Translations under genes and position numbers: made by a program | The notes under the pieces: model-generated | What the model saw: the letters and a program-made list of their open reading frames with translations, nothing else | Databases searched by the model: none | Told to the model about the DNA's origin: nothing | Shown: positions 40,420 through 48,875 of the stretch, in pieces | Layout: each line of letters starts with the position of its first letter | Position numbering within the stretch: position 1 is the first letter of the stretch | NCBI RefSeq assembly: GCF_041228105.1 | Contig: NZ_CP166097.1 | Location: forward strand, 3,658,001 to 3,722,000 | Reading direction: 5' to 3' | From: Pectobacterium aroidearum | GTDB lineage: Bacteria; Pseudomonadota; Gammaproteobacteria; Enterobacterales; Enterobacteriaceae | Length of the DNA stretch: 64,000 nucleotides

Positions 40420-41066
40420 TGGATGCGAAAGAATTAATCGCCCGCCGCGTCGCACTGGAGCTGAAAAACGGCGACGTGGTGAATTTGGGTATTGGTTTAC
40501 CCACCAAAGTCGCGAATTACGTACCACACGGCATTGAAGTCACCTTCCAGTCGGAGAACGGCTTTTTAGGGTTGGGGGCAATCACCGAACCGGACAGCAA
40601 TCTGGTGAATGCCGGTGGTCAGGCATGCGGCATGGTGCCTGGCGCAGCCATGTTCGACAGCGCGTTTTCCTTTGCGCTGATTCGCGGCGGCCATGTCGAT
40701 GTCTGCGTTCTGGGCGGCTTGCAGGTGGACGAGCACGGTAGCCTCGCCAACTGGATGGTGCCGGGGAAAATGGTGCCCGGCATGGGCGGCGCAATGGATC
40801 TGGTTGTCGGCGCGAAGAAGGTCATTATCGCCCTGGAACACTGCGCCAAGAATGGCGATGCGAAGCTATTGCACCAGTGCACCTACCCGCTGACCGCAGC
40901 CAATAAAGTCAGCATGGTCGTCACAGAACTGGCGGTCTTCCAGTTTATCGACCAACAAATGGTGCTGACCGAAATCAGCCCTGACATCACCGTGGACGAA
41001 CTGCGCCAAAAAACCGAGGCGAACTTCATTGTGTCCGCCGATTTAAAACCCTTCAGCATCCATTAA
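40419..41066 (+). CDS. atoA: 3-oxoacid CoA-transferase subunit B (AtoA-like)
   Basis: 215-residue beta subunit. The catalytic glutamate is in [10 protein letters not shown] near residue 46, with [26 protein letters not shown] (in part) further on. The open frame extends upstream into the alpha-subunit gene, but the ATG at 40419, overlapping its stop and with gggaga nearby, is the expected start. Substrate could be acetoacetate or another 3-oxoacid produced by the AtuA-like step. Confidence 0.9.
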   Translation: MDAKELIARRVALELKNGDVVNLGIGLPTKVANYVPHGIEVTFQSENGFLGLGAITEPDSNLVNAGGQACGMVPGAAMFDSAFSFALIRGGHVDVCVLGGLQVDEHGSLANWMVPGKMVPGMGGAMDLVVGAKKVIIALEHCAKNGDAKLLHQCTYPLTAANKVSMVVTELAVFQFIDQQMVLTEISPDITVDELRQKTEANFIVSADLKPFSIH

Positions 41067-41077
41067 TCGAGGCGACC

Positions 41078-42256
41078 ATGAACGACTCCGTTGTTATTGT
41101 TAATGCCAAGCGCACCGCAATCGGTAAATTCGCAGGCAGTCTGGCCAACACATCCTCTATCGAGATGGCGTCAGCCACCATTCGTGACTGTCTGTCGACG
41201 CTGCCGGACACGCTGGCGATCGATGAAGTGATTCTCGGCAATGTACTGCAAGCTGGTCTGGGACAAAACCCGGCACATCAAGCGAGTCAGGCTGCCGGTC
41301 TCTCTTTTGAGACTCCCTCGCTGACCGTCAGCAAAGTCTGTGGTTCCGGCCTGAAGGCCGTCGTGCTCGGCGCACAGTCTATTCTGTCCGGCGATAATCA
41401 GGTCTGCGTAACGGGCGGGATGGAAAACATGAGCGCCGCGCCTTACCTGCTGGAAAAAGCGCGCCACGGTTACCGCATGGGGAATGGCAAGCTCGTTGAC
41501 ATCATGATTAACGATGGCCTGTGGTGTGCGTTTAACGATTACCACATGGGCACCACGGCGGAAAACATCGCCGAGCGCTACCAGCTTACGCGTGAAGAAC
41601 AAGATCGGGTGGCGCTGGCATCCCAGCAGAAAGCCGTCGCCGCGATTGAGGCTGGCCGCTTCAAGGCGGAAATTACTCCACTGTCACTGCGTAACAAGAA
41701 AGAGACGCGGATCTTCGATCGGGACGAATTCCCTCGTGCGGATACCACGCTAGCGTCGCTGGCAGCGCTACGTCCGGCATTCTCCGCAAACGGCACCGTC
41801 ACCGCAGGCAATGCGTCCGGCATTAACGATGCGGCTGCGACGCTGGTGTTAATGCGTGAATCCGAAGCGAAAAAACAGGGGATTACCCCGCTAGCGCGTA
41901 TCCGCAGTTGGGCATCAGCCGGTGTACCGAGTGAGGTCATGGGACTGGGACCAATTCCCGCGACGCAGAAAGCGCTACTCAAAGCCGGGCTGACAATCGG
42001 CGATATCGACCTGATTGAAGCCAACGAAGCCTTTGCCGCGCAGTTTCTAGCCGTACAGCGCGATCTCCAGCTCGATCCAGAAAAAGTGAACGTCAACGGT
42101 GGTGCAATTGCGCTGGGCCACCCTATCGGGGCAAGCGGCGCGCGCATTCTTGTCACGCTGGTACACGCGCTGCACAGCTACAACAAAACGTTGGGATTAG
42201 CGACGCTGTGCATCGGCGGTGGGCAAGGTATCGCGATGATCGTTGAGCGCATTTAA
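41078..42256 (+). CDS. atoB: Acetyl-CoA C-acyltransferase (thiolase)
   Basis: 392-residue thiolase of the degradative/biosynthetic acetoacetyl-CoA type. Nucleophilic Cys in [11 protein letters not shown] near residue 88, [23 protein letters not shown] with the catalytic His, and the second Cys in [10 protein letters not shown] near 377. Last gene of the islet operon; would cleave the 3-oxoacyl-CoA to acetyl-CoA. Ribosome site gaggcg seven bases upstream. An 8-bp hairpin TTGCGCCA / TGGCGCAA (42362-42381) lies past the stop, without a T run. Confidence 0.92.
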   Translation: MNDSVVIVNAKRTAIGKFAGSLANTSSIEMASATIRDCLSTLPDTLAIDEVILGNVLQAGLGQNPAHQASQAAGLSFETPSLTVSKVCGSGLKAVVLGAQSILSGDNQVCVTGGMENMSAAPYLLEKARHGYRMGNGKLVDIMINDGLWCAFNDYHMGTTAENIAERYQLTREEQDRVALASQQKAVAAIEAGRFKAEITPLSLRNKKETRIFDRDEFPRADTTLASLAALRPAFSANGTVTAGNASGINDAAATLVLMRESEAKKQGITPLARIRSWASAGVPSEVMGLGPIPATQKALLKAGLTIGDIDLIEANEAFAAQFLAVQRDLQLDPEKVNVNGGAIALGHPIGASGARILVTLVHALHSYNKTLGLATLCIGGGQGIAMIVERI

Positions 42257-42491
42257 AACGGGTTGTTGGTCGAAACATGTGTCAGAGAATAAAGTAATCC
42301 GACCATCGACAAACCTATTTGCAGAACGAAAACGGCAGTAACGGAATAGAAGAGTAAAGCGTTTGCGCCAGGGATGGCGCAAGCCGAGCGCACAGGGATG
42401 TGTTTACAGCGTCTTTACGATCTATCCGTTACTACCGCTCTACGGACGGTTTTTATTGTTTTAACTGGGGAACAGCAGCACGATTCCTCGG

Positions 42492-44162
42492 CTAAAACGT
42501 TTCCCAGTTCGCATTTGCCGAGCCAGAGGATGCGGGTTTGGGCAACAGTGATGTCGGTAATGCAGCAAGAGACGGCGCACTCTCGGCGCGATGTTCCTGT
42601 GCTGCCGATTGATTAATTTTGAACACCGCCACCGCGTTCTGTAAATATCTGGCCTGCTCTTCCAATGCCGCCGCGGCAGAAGCCGATTCCTCCACCAGCG
42701 AGGCGTTTTGCTGGGTGACGCGATCCATTTCATTGACCGCCTGCCCGACCTGCTCGATCCCCCGACTTTGCTCATCGGACGCCGACGCGATTTCCCCCAT
42801 GATATCCGTTACCCGACTCACGGCGCTGACGATTTCTTTCATCGTATCGCCCGCGTCTTTTACCTGCACAGAGCCGGTATTGGTGCGGCTAACCGAATCA
42901 TCAATCAGCGTTTTGATCTCTTTGGCGGCCTGAGCGCTGCGCTGCGCCAGCGTTCGCACCTCCCCTGCCACCACGGCAAAACCTCGTCCTTGCTCACCGG
43001 CACGCGCGGCTTCTACCGCTGCATTCAGTGCCAGAATATTGGTCTGGAAAGCGATACCATCAATCACGCTGGTAATGTGGGCGATTTTTTGTGAGCTGTC
43101 GGCGATCTCATTCATCGTTTTCACGACATTATCGACGACAGTGCCACCTTTATTCGCCGTATCTGACGCATTTTTTGCCAGCTGCGTAGCCTGACGCGCA
43201 TTGTCTGAGTTTTGTTTCACCGTCGATGTTAGCTGTTCCATGCTGGCGGCTGTTTCCTGTAGCGAGGCGGCCTGTTGCTCCGTACGCGAAGACAGATCGT
43301 TGCTGCCGACCGAGATTTCACTCGCCCCAGAGTGGATGGAGTGGGAACTGTCGCGCACCAGACTCACGGTGCGGATTAATGACTGCTGCATATGGTGCAG
43401 CCCTGCCGCGAGCTGGCTCATCTCATTGCGGCCTGTAGTATCAATAGGATGCGTCAGATTACCCTCGGCGATAGCACTAATGTGCTGCATGAGTGTACGC
43501 AGCGGGTGCAAAAGAATACGCTGCAACCCGATCCAACTGAGGATAATCACCAGCACGACGACGACGGACAGTGCGCCCAGCAACCACAGCATCGTTTCAA
43601 ACGCCGCGTGGTTTTCCTTGAGGCCGTCATCCGAGAGCTGGTTTTGCGCCGCACGCCACGTAATGTAGGCGTCCTGCATGGCCACGTTAAGCGGCGTAGC
43701 CCCACTACTCAACTTCATCGCCGCCCCCGCCAACCCGCCGGAAAGCGAATCAACAATATCATTCAGCAACTTGTCGTAAGCGGTATAGCTCGCCTCAAGT
43801 TTTTTGGATAACGCGTCATCCAATCCGGGTGTATTAGGCAAAGATAAATAGTGTTTATAACTACTCTCGGAAGCAGCCAATTGCGTTTTTGCCTGCTGTA
43901 AGAGCGCCTGCATAGCTTCTTTATCCGCATTCCCCATCATCATGTTTTGTATAATAGAACCGATAGCGATGCGCGTCTGATTCATCATAATCCATGCATC
44001 GGTAAAGGCGGCCACATTCTGGTTAGAGCGTTGGGAAACAAGGAATCCCTCTCTGTCATTAATCAGTGCCCGAACGGATAGCGCACCGGTTAAGAATTGA
44101 GATATCCCCAAGACGAACAATAAGATAACAAGGATGGTAATGACTTTTATGCGTTTAAACAT
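42492..44162 (-). CDS. Methyl-accepting chemotaxis protein with NWETF tail
   Basis: 556-residue transmembrane chemoreceptor. TM1 at about residues 7-29, a helical periplasmic sensor (about 30-190, four-helix-bundle type, Tar/Tsr-like size), TM2 at about 192-212, HAMP with [18 protein letters not shown], and a 36-heptad-type signalling hairpin with tip [20 protein letters not shown]. The C-terminus ends in NWETF, the pentapeptide that binds CheR/CheB in E. coli Tar and Tsr. Good ribosome site gagggtg. Convergent with the thiolase gene of the carboxylate islet; a role in sensing the islet's substrate is a guess. Confidence 0.93.
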   Translation of the reverse strand: MFKRIKVITILVILLFVLGISQFLTGALSVRALINDREGFLVSQRSNQNVAAFTDAWIMMNQTRIAIGSIIQNMMMGNADKEAMQALLQQAKTQLAASESSYKHYLSLPNTPGLDDALSKKLEASYTAYDKLLNDIVDSLSGGLAGAAMKLSSGATPLNVAMQDAYITWRAAQNQLSDDGLKENHAAFETMLWLLGALSVVVVLVIILSWIGLQRILLHPLRTLMQHISAIAEGNLTHPIDTTGRNEMSQLAAGLHHMQQSLIRTVSLVRDSSHSIHSGASEISVGSNDLSSRTEQQAASLQETAASMEQLTSTVKQNSDNARQATQLAKNASDTANKGGTVVDNVVKTMNEIADSSQKIAHITSVIDGIAFQTNILALNAAVEAARAGEQGRGFAVVAGEVRTLAQRSAQAAKEIKTLIDDSVSRTNTGSVQVKDAGDTMKEIVSAVSRVTDIMGEIASASDEQSRGIEQVGQAVNEMDRVTQQNASLVEESASAAAALEEQARYLQNAVAVFKINQSAAQEHRAESAPSLAALPTSLLPKPASSGSANANWETF

Positions 44163-44384
44163 GGCACACCCTCTTTTTCCATAAGGACGTAATCTTTATA
44201 TCGGAAAAAAGAAGATAAATATTGAACACTCAACACAAATAAAAACATTGCCTATATTATTTAACATCCAAATATGGATTATTTTATTTTTAATATGGAT
44301 AAAATCTCATTTCTAAAAATATATACTCTAATTTGAATAGAAAATCGCATAAACAAACAATAAGATAATCTGATGGAATAAACG

Positions 44385-44515
44385 CTAAATAATTCGAGTG
44401 GCGTGATAACACCTTCGCGTATTGCGCGACACAAGGCCGAGTTCCTGTAAAGCCAGCCCTGTAACGGACCGGCCTGTAAAGGAAACCAACGAGCAAGTAG
44501 ATTAAAGTATGGCGG
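44385..44515 (+). repeat. Divergent ERIC-type repeat element
   Basis: The left end CTAAATAATTCGAGT (44385-44399) is identical to the left end of the repeat at 8952, and the right end aaagtatggcgg resembles its right end aagtatgacggg. The interior is quite different: the ERIC core is absent, replaced by a segment with cctgtaaag-type repeats (cctgtaaagccagccctgtaac...cctgtaaagg). Lies between the chemoreceptor promoter and ypfH, at the right edge of the islet. The rest of the 363-base gap (44163-44525) is AT-rich and holds no gene. Confidence 0.6.
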
Positions 44516-44525
44516 AAATAGCCGG

Positions 44526-45143
44526 TTATTTGAGGTAGGCCAACGCCTGTTTCAACATCCGTTCATCAATGCCGTGCCCAACAGCAGGCACGATATCCAA
44601 CGTAAACGCGGTCCCCAGTTTCTGAAAACGCTCAGCGGCAGCATGAGCGTGTCCAACCACAATCACACCGTCCGCTTCACCGTGAATCAGATGCACCGCG
44701 ACATCAGCAAAGGCTTTTTCTGGCAATACGGCAAAGCGGCCGCTGAACGCGATAATATGCCCGGCCAGCGAGGACGCTGACTTCAACGCCTCCAGCGACA
44801 TAATGCTGCCCTGAGAAAAGCCCACCAGCACAGTTTGTTCCGCGCTAATGCCGCTTTGTTCCTGCCAGTGGCGTACGGTATCCACAAAGCGCGGCAGGTT
44901 CGCTTCAATACGAGATAAACGATTCTCTTCCGTGATCCCCTGCACAGAGAACCACTGCCGACCGTCGCCATAGCCAGTGCCGAACGGCCCGGCAATACTG
45001 ATCACCATCGCCTGCGGCAAAGCAGCGGCAAAATAGCGCCCAATCTGAGCCATGCCTGCGGCGGTATCGCCCACGCCATGAAACAACAGGATTAACCGAT
45101 TCGCCGCCGAAGGCTGCTGAACAACAACATAATCTTGATTCAC
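44526..45143 (-). CDS. ypfH: Carboxylesterase YpfH
   Basis: Small alpha/beta-hydrolase of the phospholipase/carboxylesterase family, 205 aa from the GTG at 45143 (aggag six bases upstream; matches E. coli start MKHDHFVVQSP in position), preferred over the longer frame from 45179. Catalytic Ser in GFSQGSIMS, Asp in HGEADGVI, His in VGHGIDERM; the oxyanion segment is LLFHGVGDTAAGM. In E. coli ypfH neighbours ypfN; here the islet separates them. Confidence 0.9.
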   Translation of the reverse strand: MNQDYVVVQQPSAANRLILLFHGVGDTAAGMAQIGRYFAAALPQAMVISIAGPFGTGYGDGRQWFSVQGITEENRLSRIEANLPRFVDTVRHWQEQSGISAEQTVLVGFSQGSIMSLEALKSASSLAGHIIAFSGRFAVLPEKAFADVAVHLIHGEADGVIVVGHAHAAAERFQKLGTAFTLDIVPAVGHGIDERMLKQALAYLK

Positions 45144-45312
45144 GTTTCTCTCCTGAGAGCCTGCGCCGAACGCCATCATCTGCCAGCATTCGTCATAAAG
45201 TACGGTTAATTCTCACTATACGCCGCGTGCTGAAAGGAGAAATCGGGAATTACTGAACGAGATGTTCCATTTTTTGCAACGACAGCGGGGATATGCCGCC
45301 TTCCTCGCCCTG

Positions 45313-45540
45313 TCAGTGCGGTTTAACGATACGGATCGTTGAAGCCGGATCGTTCACCAGACAGCGTGCCGGACGCACAGGCCGTTTGACCAATCCACCG
45401 CCGCAGTTCGGACAGGCGTGGTGAAACACGATATCCGCGCAGTCGGGACAGAACGTACATTCATAGGAGCAGATATACGTTTCGGCGTCCGGCGGCAAAT
45501 CACAATCGCAGTGTTCACAGTTGGGGCGTAATTCCAGCAT
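45313..45540 (-). CDS. DUF1272 zinc-ribbon protein
   Basis: 75 residues from the ATG at 45540 (agga seven bases upstream; a frame extension to 45561 lacks a site). Dense cysteine pattern: CEHCDC, CSYECTFCPDC, CPNCGG, consistent with two zinc knuckles, as in the DUF1272 family (MLELRPNCE start). Function unknown. Stands alone between ypfH and the autotransporter. Confidence 0.85.
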   Translation of the reverse strand: MLELRPNCEHCDCDLPPDAETYICSYECTFCPDCADIVFHHACPNCGGGLVKRPVRPARCLVNDPASTIRIVKPH

Positions 45541-45768
45541 CGGCTTATCCTGACTCAGCAAAAAAATAATGGGGTTCGCGCTGTCACTTTCCTGTGGTTA
45601 TTGCACAAAGATCGGTGAAGGGGAATGAGATTCTTTTCTACCAGAAACCGTCCTTCGTGCAAATAAGGTTTATTCACCAGAATAACGCCTCTCATTAGCG
45701 GCAATTGGCTTTCCAAATCCCTGTTTTCTGGGAGGCGGTTCCATGTTCTAAAAATACAGGGAAATATA

Positions 45769-48732
45769 ATGACAGCAGCGCAACTATTCTCATTAAAAAG
45801 AACCGATTCATTAAAAAGGAACGTTTCGTTAAAAAAGAACGTATTCAGACAGTCAATCATGGCTGCCCATATCAGTCTCGCTTTACTGGTATTGGCTGGC
45901 TGCGGCAGTAGCGGAGGCGGTGGTGAAACCGCCAGCATCGCGCCAACGTCTCCCTCTCCCACTACGCCGACGACGCCAACCACACCCACCACGCCGGAAA
46001 CGCCGACGTCATCTGCCGTGAAGGTAGGCATTATTGACTCCGGTCTGGAAGCGGCTCGCCCGGAATTTAATTACAGCAACCTGCACTTTTCAACGTTTGT
46101 CGGTGGTAACCCGCAAGTTAATGATAATCAAGGCGTGAACGGGCACGGTACGCTCGTGGCGCTGACGCTTGCAGGAATAGCAACGGAACGTTATTTGGGA
46201 GGCGTTGCGCCAGACAGCGAACTCTACATCGCACAATCCTCGGCAGATAACCGATTTAATTATCAAAACACCACGAATGCGGTGAGCTGGCTGCTCAATT
46301 CAGGCGTAAAAATTATCAATATGTCCTATGCTTCGGAGGAACGACTCACCAGCACCGCCGAACTGACGGCTGCCCGCAATAGCTTTGACTACCAACTCGT
46401 TCGCAGTGACCTACGAAACATTGTTAACGCAGAAGCGCTGAGTATCGTCGCTACCGGGAACAATGCAACCTCCACACCGTCCCCCAACACACAAATTCCA
46501 CTGATCTTTGACGATGCCTCGCTGCAGAAAGGGATTTTGGCCGTTACCGGCTATGTTCCCGAGTGGGTAGGCAATGATGGCACAACACGCCCTTCAGAAC
46601 TCTATCTCTTTGATGCCTGTGGTAATGTCGCGGCCTATTGCATGAGCGCACCGGGCTACGTCGATTATCCGCTGGCTAACAGCAGCACCATAGAACGCAG
46701 TCATGGCACCTCGTTTGCGGCTCCGCGCGTCGCTGGAGGCGCCTCGCTTGTCAAGGCGACTTACCCATGGATGACGGGCTACAACCTGCAACAGACCTTG
46801 CTCACTACCGCGACCTATCACACCGATGGCTATCGACGATACGACGCGGATAATTCTTACTATGAAACCATCAGGGACAGCGAAGGGAATGTTACCGCCG
46901 TTATTTTCCGTCCGGCCTATATCACCGTCGCTGACACCGCCAACGGCCGTCCTTATAACGACACCTTTGGCTGGGGCGATCTGAACGTCGATAAAGCGGT
47001 GAAAGGCCCGGCGATGTTTTATGCCGATAACTTCACCGCTCGCTTAACGGCGGGTGACTACACGTTTGCTAACGATATCAGCGGTGATTACGGCCTGATT
47101 GTCAACGGCGCCAACAATGCGGGAGGCGTTCTGCATTTAACCGGCAGTAACACCTATAGAGGTGACACGCTGATTACCGCCAACAGCCTGTTCGTTGATG
47201 GCTCAATCGCGGGTAACGCCAGCGTATCCGGCTCCGGCACGCTGGCAGGCAAAGGACGTATTGGCGGCAATGTAAGTAACACCGGTAGCGTTGCTACCAC
47301 CGCGGAAGGCGGGCTGACCGTCGCAGGCAATTACACGCAGGGCAGTACCGGCCTGCTGAGCGTAACGTTAGCCAATCCGTTCACCGTTGAAGGCCGCGCG
47401 GCGCTGGATGGAGGGCTGCGCGTTGGTTTACCCAATAATACCTATGTCGTTCAGGCACAAGAGACGCTCTTGCACAGTAATCAGGGCATTAGCGGCACGT
47501 TCAGCAATCTCGACCTAGGTCTGTTCCTGACCGGCAACCTAACCTACGGCAGTAACGATGTGATCGGCGCTTTCAGCCGTCTGAATACTGTTGATGCGGT
47601 AACCGCCAGCGGCTTAAGCAGTGCTGCACAGTTGCAAACGGCGGCCAATATCGAGTCAGCATTGCAGGTCGCAGACCGTTGGTCTGCCCAATCGTCAACG
47701 TCCGCACAGCAATCTGGTTTACTGGCGAAGGCCGCTGCGTTTCAACTGTTAGGCAGCGCGAGCGCCGCTGCCGTTGCGCTGGATTCATTGTCTGGTCAGG
47801 CGCACGCGTCCAGCAACGCAATCCTGTTTAACAGCCTGGATTATCAGAATCAGTTGCTGAACAACCGTCTGGATTTATTGGGAATAGAGAAAAGCTACGG
47901 CCTGTGGATTGAGACGGGCAAGCTGCGCGGTGACCTGAAACAGTCCGGCTATCTGGGCAGCCATTACGACATCACGCTGACCGCCATCGGCACGGATACC
48001 GACTTCGACACGCCGGGATTACGCGCCGGGATTGCCTATACCAACAGTCAGATCAAAGCCGACTACGACGGTAGTGGCGGCAGCAGTGAGAATGAGCTGC
48101 ACGGGGTGATGAGCTACGCCCGTTATAATCTCACGCCAGAATGGTACGTTCAGGGTAATCTGAGCTATCAGCACGGCCGCGATAAGCTGAAGCGTTCTAT
48201 CCTGCTAGGCAATGTCGAGGCCGTTTCCAGCAGCACCTCAAGCGATAGCTGGCAGGGTCTGCTCAAAACGGGCTACGATCTGGCGCTCAACGATATCTTT
48301 AGCGTGCAGCCCTATGCCGGGCTCAAATACAGCTACCTGTCCACCGGCAGCTTTACGGACACAGGCAGCGCGTTCGGCCTGACGGGAGAAGGCAACGACT
48401 ATTCCCGTACCGTTGGCCTGACGGGGGTGAACCTGCGAGCGCTGTTGCAATGGAATCAGGGATGGTGGAGCAGCGTCGGCCTTAGCGGAGAATATCAACA
48501 CGCGTTTACCAACCCGTCGCTAGACGTTTCTGCACGCTGGAGCGGGCTGGGCCGTGAAGGAGAGCGCCTCGATATTCCGGGCATTCGACTGGACAAAGAC
48601 TCGCAGTGGGCAGGCGTGAGGCTGGACGTGGGTAAAGCCGCCGATGCCCGTTTCTTCCTGCGTGCTGACAAACACTTTGCCGATCGCGGTAACGAAGAAG
48701 TACTGCGCGGCGGCGTTGACGTTTCCTTCTGA
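45769..48732 (+). CDS. Subtilisin-like lipoprotein autotransporter
   Basis: 987-residue type Va autotransporter with an S8 protease passenger. The start has agggaa seven bases upstream. The first 30 residues are an extended basic n-region with three SLKRxx hexapeptides, then a hydrophobic core and the lipobox VLAGC (Cys near residue 45), a Gly/Ser run and a Thr/Pro-rich spacer. The catalytic triad is Asp90 (GIIDSGL), His126 (NGHGTLVA) and Ser315 (SHGTSFAAPRVAG). A passenger-associated repeat follows around residues 450-480 (GGVLHLTGSNTYRGDT) and a C-terminal beta-barrel of about 280 residues ends in Phe. The layout resembles NalP of Neisseria and SphB1 of Bordetella, which process other surface proteins. 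Confidence 0.92.
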   Translation: MTAAQLFSLKRTDSLKRNVSLKKNVFRQSIMAAHISLALLVLAGCGSSGGGGETASIAPTSPSPTTPTTPTTPTTPETPTSSAVKVGIIDSGLEAARPEFNYSNLHFSTFVGGNPQVNDNQGVNGHGTLVALTLAGIATERYLGGVAPDSELYIAQSSADNRFNYQNTTNAVSWLLNSGVKIINMSYASEERLTSTAELTAARNSFDYQLVRSDLRNIVNAEALSIVATGNNATSTPSPNTQIPLIFDDASLQKGILAVTGYVPEWVGNDGTTRPSELYLFDACGNVAAYCMSAPGYVDYPLANSSTIERSHGTSFAAPRVAGGASLVKATYPWMTGYNLQQTLLTTATYHTDGYRRYDADNSYYETIRDSEGNVTAVIFRPAYITVADTANGRPYNDTFGWGDLNVDKAVKGPAMFYADNFTARLTAGDYTFANDISGDYGLIVNGANNAGGVLHLTGSNTYRGDTLITANSLFVDGSIAGNASVSGSGTLAGKGRIGGNVSNTGSVATTAEGGLTVAGNYTQGSTGLLSVTLANPFTVEGRAALDGGLRVGLPNNTYVVQAQETLLHSNQGISGTFSNLDLGLFLTGNLTYGSNDVIGAFSRLNTVDAVTASGLSSAAQLQTAANIESALQVADRWSAQSSTSAQQSGLLAKAAAFQLLGSASAAAVALDSLSGQAHASSNAILFNSLDYQNQLLNNRLDLLGIEKSYGLWIETGKLRGDLKQSGYLGSHYDITLTAIGTDTDFDTPGLRAGIAYTNSQIKADYDGSGGSSENELHGVMSYARYNLTPEWYVQGNLSYQHGRDKLKRSILLGNVEAVSSSTSSDSWQGLLKTGYDLALNDIFSVQPYAGLKYSYLSTGSFTDTGSAFGLTGEGNDYSRTVGLTGVNLRALLQWNQGWWSSVGLSGEYQHAFTNPSLDVSARWSGLGREGERLDIPGIRLDKDSQWAGVRLDVGKAADARFFLRADKHFADRGNEEVLRGGVDVSF
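45790..45843 (+). repeat. Three 18-bp tandem repeats in the autotransporter signal region
   Basis: Units TCATTAAAAAGAACCGAT, TCATTAAAAAGGAACGTT and TCGTTAAAAAAGAACGTA encode SLKRTD, SLKRNV and SLKKNV (residues 8-25). Copy number could change by slippage without shifting the frame. Confidence 0.8.
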
Positions 48733-48739
48733 TAGCCAT

Positions 48740-48765
48740 GACGCCGACGGTAAACCGTCGGCGTC
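48740..48765 (+). terminator. Hairpin after the autotransporter gene
   Basis: Perfect 11-bp stem GACGCCGACGG / CCGTCGGCGTC with a TAAA loop, eight bases past the stop. The tail is A/T-rich rather than a pure T run, so efficiency is uncertain. Confidence 0.65.
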
Positions 48766-48875
48766 AATATAATATTTCCATCATCCAAATAAAGGCACTG
48801 TAGCGCGCCAAAGAAAATGAAAAAAAAATCCACTTATTTTGGAAAAATCACGACACCCATAAATATTCAAGAAGA

